From JARBAU01 sp029237525 (lineage in GTDB: Archaea > Thermoproteota > Nitrososphaeria > Nitrososphaerales > Nitrososphaeraceae), in NCBI GenBank assembly GCA_036555705.1, contig DATBKT010000087.1, forward strand, positions 186,001 through 250,000: DNA of 64,000 bases. The letters are read 5' to 3'. Under the pieces are notes generated by a model. The model ran no database searches. It worked only from the letters and a program-made list of their open reading frames with translations, and had not been told where the DNA came from. Within the stretch, counting starts at the first letter, position 1. Every line of letters starts with the position of its first letter. This document shows, in pieces, positions 35,416 through 44,486 of this stretch. A program made the position numbers and the translations under genes.

Positions 35416-36885
35416 TTAATAATAATCTAGTCCGCTATTTTCTTTCCATAAGTGTATTCGCTGATGTAGCCAAGGAAAGAAATTTACATCGCCTTTCTCA
35501 AATTCTGTTTTTAAGATTCGTATGATCTTCTTTGATACTTTACCCGGCTCCCCGTATAGGTGCTTCTTGTTCTTTAACTCTATACCTAATCCTTCCCTTC
35601 GATCATAGGCATGAGTCACAAAAGCTGAAATCAATTCTTTACTTACGGGTGGAATTAAGACGTTGCTTCTTGCGTCAAATACAGTTTCAGGACGATCTGT
35701 ATTGAGCCTAACCGTCAATGACATAACATTATCAAAATAAAGCAATTCTTCTTGCATAGATCCAGAATCTGTCATTTCAGCCCAACAATGACCACTATCT
35801 AAGAACTCTATAACGTGAGCATACTCCTTCCATAATGGAGAAATAATAAATCTTTTAGGGTAATTGTCCGCGAGTTTCTGCAAGTATCCCTCTAAGTTAA
35901 GTGATTTAATTGTGGCTTCAGTTGCATTCAGCATTATAAAAATAATCCGCTGTTTACCCTGCCTTACCAAATCCCCTATCGAATGAAGTATAGAAGTAAA
36001 CCTGCGCCTAGTCAGATTCTCTCGTCTATGTATATCAACTCGAAGCCATTCGTCTGATTCCAAAGCAGGAAAAAGATCAAATATTCTGCGTGATGTTTTT
36101 TGTTTTCTCTTCATGTTTATTGCATCCACAACTGAGTTTCCTACTGTGTGGATATACTCGGCCGGGTACCCCTCTCTAATAAGATTGTCTTTGTTAAGAG
36201 AAGTTGGCGCAAAAAAATATTGTGTCCCTGCTGAACAGATCCATGTATCTATTTGTTCAGGAAATGGCTCATCTCGTGCTATGAACCAATCTCCATAGAG
36301 TTGAGAGGCAACAAATCTCTCTATCGCACCACTGTTCGGTTCTTTTAATCGAGTTACATTTTTCATTACTGTTGGACTCATTGATCTTAGACCAGCTTCA
36401 TTTTGAGCTACTTTTTGTCCCACGCCGAACACCCACGCAAGTGGAGCTATACCTGCAACTATAGTATCTCCATGTACTACTGGTAGAACTCGGATATCAT
36501 TTCCGTATTTTCTTTTACAATATCTCCCAAATGTACCAAATTTTACTATCAGTTCACTTGCTTTTTCCATTAAATCTCCACGAATCTGAAGATTGCAACC
36601 TACATGGTCCTGAATTTCAAATTCGCTGATACCGTATCCAAGGAGCTTATCAAAATGCTGTCCAGTATTTATAACAAACATCGGAATTTGAGATCTAGCG
36701 GCCTCTAGGATAAGTGGAGCCTGTTTGTAGAAGTCAGGTTTGGTCCCTATCACAATGGACAATATAGGCCTTTTATCACCGGAGCTTGAATTGAATACCT
36801 TTTCCAACACTGATTTATTTAGCTTTACTGGCATGATCTTCCTATCAAAATGAATTTCATTAGCTATTTCTGTCAATTTTCGCAT
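35416..36885 (-). CDS. wecB: UDP-N-acetylglucosamine 2-epimerase family protein
   Basis: Interconverts UDP-GlcNAc and UDP-ManNAc for surface polysaccharide or S-layer glycan synthesis. Seen: VIGTKPDFYKQAPLI (usually GTRPE), INTGQHFD, VVHGDT, the WICSAGTQYFFAPTS segment, VGNSVVDA, DIHRRENL with the HRxEN motif and MTDSGSMQEE with the nucleotide-binding Ser-Gly-Ser. At 489 residues it is about 110 longer than bacterial WecB. The extra length is at the N terminus (~40) and in the C-terminal region after the TDSG motif. No other glycan gene adjoins it. Confidence 0.88.
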   Translation of the reverse strand: MRKLTEIANEIHFDRKIMPVKLNKSVLEKVFNSSSGDKRPILSIVIGTKPDFYKQAPLILEAARSQIPMFVINTGQHFDKLLGYGISEFEIQDHVGCNLQIRGDLMEKASELIVKFGTFGRYCKRKYGNDIRVLPVVHGDTIVAGIAPLAWVFGVGQKVAQNEAGLRSMSPTVMKNVTRLKEPNSGAIERFVASQLYGDWFIARDEPFPEQIDTWICSAGTQYFFAPTSLNKDNLIREGYPAEYIHTVGNSVVDAINMKRKQKTSRRIFDLFPALESDEWLRVDIHRRENLTRRRFTSILHSIGDLVRQGKQRIIFIMLNATEATIKSLNLEGYLQKLADNYPKRFIISPLWKEYAHVIEFLDSGHCWAEMTDSGSMQEELLYFDNVMSLTVRLNTDRPETVFDARSNVLIPPVSKELISAFVTHAYDRREGLGIELKNKKHLYGEPGKVSKKIIRILKTEFEKGDVNFFPWLHQRIHLWKENSGLDYY

Positions 36886-37115
36886 TATGTGTATGCCTCT
36901 AATGGTATGAATGGCAAAATATCATAGAATCTAATAGTTGGTGACATGAGAATTGGAAAGAAAGGCAATGGTGATCATAATTTATTTGTTTAAAACATTC
37001 AACCTCTGGTCTAATAGTACATTTAAAACGTTCCTATTTCGAGAATGAACTATATCTGCACAGATTTTCTAAAAGCAAAATAATTATTAGTACATACTTC
37101 GAAAATTCGGAATCC

Positions 37116-37152
37116 ACGGGCTAATGTGAAATACAGAAAGCCATTAGCCCGT
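37116..37152. repeat. Perfect 11-bp stem-loop in the epimerase/protease spacer
   Basis: ACGGGCTAATG (37116-37126) and CATTAGCCCGT (37142-37152) are exact complements around a 15-base loop. The flanking ATCC and GGAT can extend the stem past a small bulge. It lies in a 414-base gene-free stretch between two minus-strand genes and is the strongest simple hairpin in the window. It could be a terminator, an mRNA leader or a small RNA. Confidence 0.8.
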
Positions 37153-37299
37153 AGGGATATTCAACTAGATTATCCTATGGAGTAAGAGTTCGTCGAAACC
37201 TCCTATTAAAAGATGTGTATGTTTATGTGCTATCTTTATATCCTAACTTTCTGTGTAATCATTTTTCTAGATCCATTTGACTGTAGATTTTATCGCGAA

Positions 37300-38538
37300 T
37301 TAGCGGAATACCCAAGGTAAAAGGAAAGAAGCAACCACTATAGCTGTCATTACGGCACTTAATATTAGCGACGCATTCTTTAGTCTCTTAGTCCGAGTTT
37401 TTAATTTTTCTTCAATCAGAGAATTATAAAGCTGGCCTCCATCAAGTGGTCCAATCGGCAGTGCATTAAATATACCCACATTAAAATTCACAAACCAGAG
37501 CCAAAACAAAAAGTTTGAGAATATTGGATATGTCTCTCCAAGTATACTAGATGAGTACTTTGAAGCCATCAAATCTGAGTAGGGAACCGATCCCTGCACC
37601 ATTGTAGGTGGAAGTAATAGAGCTATTGGATTCGAACCAAAAGCTGCTTTGTAGCGGTTAAGTACCATTTTTGGATCAGGAGCAACGTTAGTAATAGTGA
37701 CACCTAATACACCCTTATCTGGTTCCACGGTTTTGGGCAAGTTTGCCGCATGAGTCACCAAAGTACCTTTTTCGTCTTTCCAAGTGATAATCACGCTAGT
37801 ACCCAAATTCGATTTCAAGATTCTAGTAAGATCTTGGATATCTTTAACTTGTGTCCCATCAATATTTTGGATTATAGAACCCTTCACAAGTCCAATTGAC
37901 TTTGCTATAGTTCCGTCGCCAACGCCCAAAACTTGAACGCCATATTTTGGGACTCCAGTAACCGGCAAGACAGTTAGGTTGGAAACTATCAAATAAAGAC
38001 CCAAAAGGCATAACCCAGCAAGGATCATGTTATTCATTGGACCGGCAGTAAGAACGGCACTTTTCTGTTTAAGGGGTGTCCTAGCTAATTCTTCTCGCTC
38101 TATATTCACGAAAGCACCAATGGGAATCCCAAGGATCAAAACGAGTCCGGTTGACTCTACTTTTATACCATATATTCTTGCTACTATTCCATGTCCAGCT
38201 TCATGAACTATAATAGTGATAACAAGCGCTATCCATCCGTACGTCCAGGGTAGATACGGATTGAGTCCAGGTATCAATAGATTCGATTGAGGACCGGCAT
38301 CGCGAACACCTGCCCTAGCAACGCCGTTTGAGAATAAAACCATCATCGAGCCAACAATTAGAAAAATAGCTAATGCTGTAATAAGAGGCATCAAATATAT
38401 ATTAAATTTCGCGTAAAATTTTGCAGGCCTAGTACGTGCTATCTTATCAAAAAAGCTTAATCCATAAGGAGTATGAATTAATATCAATGGGAACTTAACT
38501 TCAGCCCGTACTTTTCGGCTACTTTTTTGTTGTTCCAA
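37300..38538 (-). CDS. Site-2-type membrane metalloprotease (M50) with PDZ domain
   Basis: A 412-residue polytopic membrane protease. Seen: the zinc motif HEAGH in a transmembrane helix (WIALVITIIVHEAGH), a central PDZ-like domain (~190-280: VLGVGDGTIAKSIGLVKGSI) and the second active-site motif in FNALPIGPLDGGQL, where the Asp is the third zinc ligand. S2P enzymes cleave membrane-bound transcription factors or signal-peptide remnants within the bilayer. The membrane-tethered winged-helix protein at 3.5 kb is a conceivable substrate type, purely by inference. Gene order gives no further clue. Confidence 0.9.
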   Translation of the reverse strand: MEQQKSSRKVRAEVKFPLILIHTPYGLSFFDKIARTRPAKFYAKFNIYLMPLITALAIFLIVGSMMVLFSNGVARAGVRDAGPQSNLLIPGLNPYLPWTYGWIALVITIIVHEAGHGIVARIYGIKVESTGLVLILGIPIGAFVNIEREELARTPLKQKSAVLTAGPMNNMILAGLCLLGLYLIVSNLTVLPVTGVPKYGVQVLGVGDGTIAKSIGLVKGSIIQNIDGTQVKDIQDLTRILKSNLGTSVIITWKDEKGTLVTHAANLPKTVEPDKGVLGVTITNVAPDPKMVLNRYKAAFGSNPIALLLPPTMVQGSVPYSDLMASKYSSSILGETYPIFSNFLFWLWFVNFNVGIFNALPIGPLDGGQLYNSLIEEKLKTRTKRLKNASLILSAVMTAIVVASFLLPWVFR

Positions 38539-38796
38539 TTATGGACTTTAATGCATACACTGTATTTAAATCAACTCGTTAAAACATTTACTTAAATTCA
38601 AAACAATTGATAATAATATTAGTATATTATTAAATACGAATTTTCATCTTTATCGAGAACCAAACTTGTAGTAATATTATAAACCATCACAGGAAGCAAT
38701 CTCTAATAAGAGTTAGTTCGAAACAGCACGTAATTCTCGAGAAAAACTAGATCGATTAGCGAAATATAAAAATGTCATATACAAATAAGATATAAA

Positions 38797-39561
38797 ATGC
38801 CGGAGGCAGAGGAACACAGTCACAATATAAACCATAAGTCAGATAATTTAGTCCAGTCCGAGACGAGTACGGAAACCAAAAAGAGAATATCCAGTCCTCC
38901 TTTGAATCTGCTTTTTAATCCATCACTTATAATTAAGAAGGATATCTGGCAAATCGACATTGTGTCCCTCCTTCATATGTTAGTTAAGTTAATTGATGAT
39001 TCTGATAAACGAGATTTAAGATTATGTGGAGTAGCCGCTTTGACCTCTTCACTGATACACAGGCTTAAGGTAGAAAGTATATTTAGATTAGAAAAGGTCG
39101 CGATGCAGAGAAAGGGACCAGATGAAATTCCATTATCAATGCCGATAGTAGAGCTGAAACCTATCGAAATTCCCTACAGATTTGAACCCACCTATCCAGT
39201 AAATCTAGAAGATTTGCTCGGCCTACTTGAAAATATCTTGGTAAGGCTAAACAGCCCCAAACAGGTAAAAGCTAGCCTAGAACTGAATTCGTTGGATACT
39301 TTCAATTTTGATCAATATTTTATCAAAATAGAACAAATTCTACAAGAAAGAGAGCAAATTATTTTGGACATAGTTAATGCAGATGGAACGATACTTTTTA
39401 GTGCGCTTTCCGCAAAAATGAGTCGCGTTGAGGTAGCGAGATATTTCCTTGCAGTTCTATATTTAGGCATGAAGGGAAAAGTGGAGATACAACAAATTGT
39501 CAAATTAGACGATAAAGAGAAAGCTGAGGATATAATTATAAGTCGCTTGGGGAATACATGA
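38797..39561 (+). CDS. scpA: Segregation and condensation protein ScpA
   Basis: Kleisin-family protein that bridges SMC heads in the condensin complex. After a polar N-terminal ~45 residues comes the kleisin N-terminal domain (NPSLIIKKDIWQIDIVSLLHMLVKL, then LRLCGVAALTSSLIHRL), an acidic/proline linker and the C-terminal winged helix (EVARYFLAVLYLGMKGKVEI). At 254 residues it is typical. It is followed after about 50 bases by scpB, the usual partner order. Confidence 0.9.
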   Translation: MPEAEEHSHNINHKSDNLVQSETSTETKKRISSPPLNLLFNPSLIIKKDIWQIDIVSLLHMLVKLIDDSDKRDLRLCGVAALTSSLIHRLKVESIFRLEKVAMQRKGPDEIPLSMPIVELKPIEIPYRFEPTYPVNLEDLLGLLENILVRLNSPKQVKASLELNSLDTFNFDQYFIKIEQILQEREQIILDIVNADGTILFSALSAKMSRVEVARYFLAVLYLGMKGKVEIQQIVKLDDKEKAEDIIISRLGNT

Positions 39562-39609
39562 TGCGGTTTTTACGTAAATTTATGTACAGGCGCATACAAG
39601 GGATCTAAA

Positions 39610-40131
39610 ATGCTACCAGAAGACGAAATTACTGCCAGAATTGAGACAGTCTTATATTCATCTGGAAGGCCACTCTCGCTGGACGAGATAGTAATGGCTT
39701 CAGGAATCTCTTCGAGAACTCGAGTATCTCGAATACTTATGACCCTAATAGATAAGACTAAATCACTATTCAAAGCTATTGAGATAGCTCGGTTAGATGA
39801 TGGAAATTATGTGCTACAAGTCAAGTCCAATTATACACCTTTAGTCAGAAAATTCGCTCAACGTCCGATTATATCATCAGGAGCGTTAAGGACTTTGTCA
39901 TATGTTGCGTATGAACAGCCTCTAGATTCGAGGCGTCTGTTACAAATACGTGGTTCTCAGGTCTACGACCATATAAGGGAATTACTTCAGGTTGGTTTTG
40001 TAGAATTTGAAAAAGTCGGCAGAATCAAGATATATAAAACGACTAAGAAATTTCAAATTTACTTTGGGATTTCAGATTTTAGTGCTATGAAGGAAAAGCT
40101 GGTCATTTCATCGTCTAAACCTTCCATTTAA
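39610..40131 (+). CDS. scpB: Segregation and condensation protein ScpB
   Basis: Partner of ScpA in the SMC condensin complex, made of two winged helices. Seen: TARIETVLYSSGRPLSLDEI at the start (MLPEDEI precedes), SRVSRILMTL, and the second domain LRTLSYVAYEQPLDSRRLLQIRG with VYDHIRELLQVGFVEFEK. The length of 173 residues is normal. It is co-oriented with scpA and probably in the same mRNA. Confidence 0.92.
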   Translation: MLPEDEITARIETVLYSSGRPLSLDEIVMASGISSRTRVSRILMTLIDKTKSLFKAIEIARLDDGNYVLQVKSNYTPLVRKFAQRPIISSGALRTLSYVAYEQPLDSRRLLQIRGSQVYDHIRELLQVGFVEFEKVGRIKIYKTTKKFQIYFGISDFSAMKEKLVISSSKPSI

Positions 40132-40395
40132 GATAAATACTAGATAATGGAATTTGCATAAATAATTTCGAAGCTCTAAAACAGGATCCTTGATTGAGAT
40201 TGTGACATCATGCTCAAATAATCCTGCGATTATAGTGCTGATCAGAATTAAGTCGATTAGATTCACTCGTTGTTATACTTAAAATACATTTGGTAGTATG
40301 CTATAATTACAGAAGCCAATGTGTCGCCGATGCATGGCAGGTTCACAGAAAGGTCTTAATTACGGAATATTGAACTTATCCAACTTAGAGGAAAA

Positions 40396-40782
40396 ATGCG
40401 AAAATCGATTGAAAACCTTACCGGAAGAAAGCTTACTGGCGGACGAATAGTTTCAATGAGAAGTAGGAGGAAATATGAGATCGATCGCTATCCTAACGAA
40501 GCAGTAATAGGCAATGGCAAGACCGTAAATCGAAGAACAAGGGGCAGCAACCATAAAACCGGGCTTAAGACATCTGAATTTGCAAATGTAGCGGATTCTA
40601 AATCAAAGAAGGTCACAAGATTGAAGATACTCAATGTAGTAAAGAACACTGCAAATAAAGATTATGAGAGAAGAGGGGTTATTAGTAAGGGAGCAATACT
40701 GGAAACAGAATCAGGCCAAGCTAGAGTTGTTTCGAGGCCTGGTCAAGACGGCATAGTTAATGCAGTTCTTGTGGTAAAATAG
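40396..40782 (+). CDS. rps8e: 30S ribosomal protein S8e
   Basis: A 128-residue basic ribosomal protein found only in archaea and eukaryotes. Seen: RKLTGGRIVSMRSRRKYEID, the RTRGSNHKTGLK region, NVVKNTANKDYERRGVISKG and the C-terminal GQARVVSRPGQDGIVNAVLV. It is a clear archaeal marker. It stands alone, about 260 bases after scpB. Confidence 0.94.
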   Translation: MRKSIENLTGRKLTGGRIVSMRSRRKYEIDRYPNEAVIGNGKTVNRRTRGSNHKTGLKTSEFANVADSKSKKVTRLKILNVVKNTANKDYERRGVISKGAILETESGQARVVSRPGQDGIVNAVLVVK

Positions 40783-41158
40783 AGATAAAAATTAGGTTTT
40801 AAATATCACTCTGATATAACGCTATAAAAGCAGTTTCAGCCGTTAATTTGTAAAGTTAGTGAAGAGTTCACCTAAATATGAAGAGGAAAAGTCTGCAAAG
40901 TGTGTTCTGTCCGCAGCTCAAAACGACAAGACGTTCTTTACCTTAGAGCTTGGAAGATGACATGCTTGTTTAGTTATTCATATCCTTTTCACCTTCTATT
41001 AAACTGCCAATATCATCGATTAACAAAAGCTGAAAGTCTATTCAATGCTAAATCCTCAATAGAAAAATAGATACGATAACGATTGATCGCTTTCCCAGAG
41101 CACTATCAAGTTAGTCATGTGAATGTAGTTATATGAATCGGATTTCATCTGACGTTAT
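40783..41158. other. Gene-free stretch
   Basis: About 375 bases between S8e and the convergent zinc-ribbon micro-gene. Only very short frames are present. I see no convincing gene, repeat or hairpin. Confidence 0.4.
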
Positions 41159-41320
41159 TTAGAACTCAGCTCGAATACCACATTTATCACATACTAATGC
41201 CCACTCTAATCCCTTAGAATGTTTTACTGAATCATCTAAGCAAATAAGTTTTAAATGGCCTTCGTTGCAAGCCGGGCAAAGTTTGGTATCCTCACTTGAC
41301 GTCCCCGACACTCTAATCAA
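41159..41320 (-). CDS. Micro-protein with two-knuckle zinc ribbon
   Basis: A 53-residue frame starting with TTG. It has CPACNEGHLKLICLDD, then EWALVCDKCGIRAEF, so the Cys-x2-Cys pairs stand about 25 residues apart with beta-prone sequence between them, the canonical zinc-ribbon fold. No family is assigned. It lies downstream of the secreted RTX gene on the same strand, about 165 bases away. Confidence 0.65.
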   Translation of the reverse strand: MIRVSGTSSEDTKLCPACNEGHLKLICLDDSVKHSKGLEWALVCDKCGIRAEF

Positions 41321-41485
41321 GTGGTCGAAAAGTTATGGTCGCTTAAAATTGTATCTACTCCATTATAATTATGCCCAAGTCTAACTAAATCTTACGATAA
41401 GTAAAATTTCTGCATGTCAAAAGTTCGAATTTGGGCAAGCATAAACAGACTTAATTTTACCTGTATAAGCAGTCTAATCGCTTCA

Positions 41486-43021
41486 TCAATTCACTATAAT
41501 GGTTCCCTTCATCCAAGGATGAAAAACGTCGGCATAGTGATAAATTCCGGGCTTACTAAAGGTCAGTTCAAATCTGGTCAGAGAACCTGGATAATCCTTT
41601 TCGAATCCTTTTGGCAGCAACCAGCCAGAGTTGATATATTTTTCGGTTCCAAGGAAGGTATAAGATCCAGTTGAATTCATTTGGACAATTTTTGAAGCTA
41701 GTCCGTTTTTGTTTATTACTATAGGTTCAGTTGCTCTCGAGTTAATTGCTAGCAAGGTTACTGACTTACCGTGGTCTTGCCTCAACAAAGGCATACTGTT
41801 CCATCCCGAAGTAGCTGTTTTAATTTGTGAAGAATTTGAGACTATTATAGGGATAATCAGGGATACAGCCGATTTATTATCTAGGACAAAAGTTATGGTA
41901 TGTGGCTCAGGGACTGTTGCAGGATTGGACCAAATTACTTTTTGTCCACTTTTGATATTGAGGACGGATGGACTAAATTGGGGACCTGGATTGACTAGTC
42001 CAGCCGTGATAGTTATTGGTCGAAGTGACGGTTGTGCAATAGCGGCAAGTCTCGTTGCATTTGTTTTAACTGTGCTACTATTTCCAAGGTGAGCAAGAGT
42101 CGATGAATTTGCAATTCTTCCTAGGGACATGTTCTTTATCGAATCTGAAGTTGATGGGACGGCATTAGTAATCTTTGATTTGTTTACCGCAAGTAGTGTA
42201 AGAGACTTTGTCGAAGTATTTGTCGAAGATAGCTTCACTGGGACCTCCTTTTGGGGAGCCATCACAGAACCAGCAGGAACTATTGGTTTGAGTGGTTTAG
42301 TAATAGAATTCTCCGAACGGGTAACGTTATTCGCAATTGTTGGCTTCGTCTCAGTTGTTGGATTTGATGTTGGTTCTGAGCCATATGATTTTGAGCTTGA
42401 TGTTGCGGATTGTCCATTGATATTAGCATGTAGCACATTTTCGCAGTCGTTCGTCTTGGTATCTCCTTCTGATGGATTGAAATCTCTAATGGTGTCGTTG
42501 CCAGTTCCGCAGTCAAAATAGTCTGCTCCGGGGCCTCCGATAAGTATGTCATTGCCGGCATTTCCAAATAGCTTGTCATTACCCTTACCTCCATATATGA
42601 TGTCATTACCTGACCCACCGCTAAGAATATCATTTCCTTGTCCACCACATATTGTCGATCTGCCATTACCATTATTATTAGAAATTACAGTTTGACTATT
42701 TCCATTGCTATTGCTTGAGGTCATCATGGATGATGAATCTGATGAAGAGCTTGAGCTCTGTGATGAAACAACAGTTGAACCCCCGTTGGCAGTGCATCCC
42801 TCTTTAACCTTATCTTTTGCTGCACTTATTATACTGTTGGCGAGATCTTTGCCAAGATTTCCAAGATTTCCAAGATTTCCAAGATTTCCAAGACTAGAAT
42901 CTAGCGAAAGTGATTCGCTCTTCCCCAATGCAGACATATAAACGGTAAAAAAGCTAGCAACAAATAGAACGGTGATAAATGTAATTACAAATTTAGTTTT
43001 AAAGCCAAATAATGATCGCAT
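41486..43021 (-). CDS. Secreted RTX-repeat protein with cupredoxin-like C-terminal domain
   Basis: A 511-residue exported protein. It has an N-terminal signal or anchor helix (FVITFITVLFVASFFTVYM), a short LGN repeat, then at ~125-185 calcium-binding RTX repeats (GGQGNDILSGGSGNDIIYGG pattern). A Ser/Thr/Asn-rich linker follows and a cupredoxin-like domain from ~340. The cupredoxin domain keeps an N-terminal His (PEPHTITF) and the C-terminal HPWMKG, but the expected copper-ligand Cys is replaced in YHYADVFHPWM (compare YYCTIHPEM at 49577). It may bind copper differently, or not at all. It is probably displayed on the cell surface. Confidence 0.78.
   Translation of the reverse strand: MRSLFGFKTKFVITFITVLFVASFFTVYMSALGKSESLSLDSSLGNLGNLGNLGNLGKDLANSIISAAKDKVKEGCTANGGSTVVSSQSSSSSSDSSSMMTSSNSNGNSQTVISNNNGNGRSTICGGQGNDILSGGSGNDIIYGGKGNDKLFGNAGNDILIGGPGADYFDCGTGNDTIRDFNPSEGDTKTNDCENVLHANINGQSATSSSKSYGSEPTSNPTTETKPTIANNVTRSENSITKPLKPIVPAGSVMAPQKEVPVKLSSTNTSTKSLTLLAVNKSKITNAVPSTSDSIKNMSLGRIANSSTLAHLGNSSTVKTNATRLAAIAQPSLRPITITAGLVNPGPQFSPSVLNIKSGQKVIWSNPATVPEPHTITFVLDNKSAVSLIIPIIVSNSSQIKTATSGWNSMPLLRQDHGKSVTLLAINSRATEPIVINKNGLASKIVQMNSTGSYTFLGTEKYINSGWLLPKGFEKDYPGSLTRFELTFSKPGIYHYADVFHPWMKGTIIVN
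42852..42893. repeat. 9-bp tandem repeat inside the RTX gene
   Basis: Four copies of CCAAGATTT and a partial fifth encode, on the minus strand, a repeated Leu-Gly-Asn tripeptide. It is a coding microsatellite likely to vary in copy number. Confidence 0.85.
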
Positions 43022-43259
43022 ACGTCATTTATCAGTTCATTCGTACTAAATATTTATTTTTTAGCTTAAAACTCTAGTTTGTTTCTATATAATTCTTAGA
43101 TCATTTGTCATGTACGATTCTTATAGTAATAGAGCTTGCCATCTTTGCAGTGATTTGTTGGTCGAGTGCCACGGCGCTTAATATCAAGAAATATGGAACA
43201 GGGAGTACAATGGTCCTTGCATAGCAGAATTAAATGGAAAATAGCGCAAGCGCATCGGA

Positions 43260-44267
43260 CTACAGGGCCATAGTAGAGTCATATAGATTAACTGTTATAG
43301 AACTTCCGGGGGGAAGCCTGATAGGCTGCTTGGTTGGGTTATACAATGCAACATCCAAAACAGTGTTATTTGTTGTACTGGGTCTAGGTAACAGTGACTT
43401 CTGAGATAGTTGCAATCCATAAATGCACTGAAAACCGGGACTTGACATTCCACTTATTGGCTGCGCCTGCTCACTAATTGGTTTAAGCCTAGGCAAGTAA
43501 CCTGCTAAAATCAGAACACTGCTTTTCATATTCGAATTACATGGAAGCCTTGCCACTAGATTACCTGTGACATTCCCCTTAACGATAGAATCGTACAAAT
43601 AAAGATAATCCTTCGATGGAATCAGCTGATTAGATAGAAGAATAGTAGACGTGTGTGGAGTTACAAGCTGAACCTGTTTAGTTTTACCTGAGTCATTATT
43701 TTTTGTGCTGTTTCCAATCTCGCTCATTGCCGTGGATAGCAAAGTCCTCGGGCTCATTAAAGAGCCTATGAGTGATTCTGCAGTATGACTAGCCTTTGTA
43801 CCTTCTACAGTATTATCGTCGTCGCTATGTGGGTTCACCTTAACATTAGACTTCGAATTAAATCCACTTTGTAACCCAAACGGTAATTGTGCAGGATCTT
43901 GGTTCTGCATATTTGAATGTGAATCATTCAGTGTTGCTGCAGATGTATTCGATTTAGATATGGATTCATTCGAATTGCCAAGGCTGCTTGATGTGTTACG
44001 GGTATCAAATGCTGAAAAATTAGGATCTTGGTTCTGCAAACTGGACTTTGGATGAATAGGAGGGGGTGTATCAACGAGCTGGGCTGCTGCAGTAAAGTTT
44101 TTGAAGCTGTGCACTTTGGCATTTTGGTGTGAATTATTTGATAGAATTTCTCTGGGTATAGTATAGTCGGACCTGGCTACGACTGCAATGATTAAAATCA
44201 AACCTGTGATCGAGAGTGCCGAAGAGATAAAGATCAATGACCTTTTTTCGTTGGCACTAAAGTGCAT
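43260..44267 (-). CDS. Secreted or membrane-anchored Ser/Asn-rich protein, unknown
   Basis: A 335-residue protein with an N-terminal hydrophobic helix (LIFISSALSITGLILIIAVVA, here ~residues 10-30) acting as signal or anchor. The exterior part is rich in Ser, Asn and Thr with many N-x-S/T glycosylation sites up to ~200. A more ordered C-terminal region follows with two cysteines (RLPCNSN, FQCIYGL) that could form a disulfide. It lies just upstream of the RTX gene on the same strand, so the two surface proteins may be expressed together. The family is unknown. Confidence 0.7.
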   Translation of the reverse strand: MHFSANEKRSLIFISSALSITGLILIIAVVARSDYTIPREILSNNSHQNAKVHSFKNFTAAAQLVDTPPPIHPKSSLQNQDPNFSAFDTRNTSSSLGNSNESISKSNTSAATLNDSHSNMQNQDPAQLPFGLQSGFNSKSNVKVNPHSDDDNTVEGTKASHTAESLIGSLMSPRTLLSTAMSEIGNSTKNNDSGKTKQVQLVTPHTSTILLSNQLIPSKDYLYLYDSIVKGNVTGNLVARLPCNSNMKSSVLILAGYLPRLKPISEQAQPISGMSSPGFQCIYGLQLSQKSLLPRPSTTNNTVLDVALYNPTKQPIRLPPGSSITVNLYDSTMAL

Positions 44268-44486
44268 GATTACTACTCCAATCAGTTTATAGTAAAAAGC
44301 AGAATTGTTATATTTTGTTGATTCTTATATGCCAAAAAGTCAGTTAGGCTCTCAGCCTCCAGGTTTGGGCAGCAGAAGAATTCGAAGCCTCAAAGTAAAG
44401 ATTTTTTGCACTGAATCACATGAACTTGGTCTGGCAAATACTGTGCTGTAGATTTTTGGATGGTATGCAAGAGTCTAGGTTAAAAC

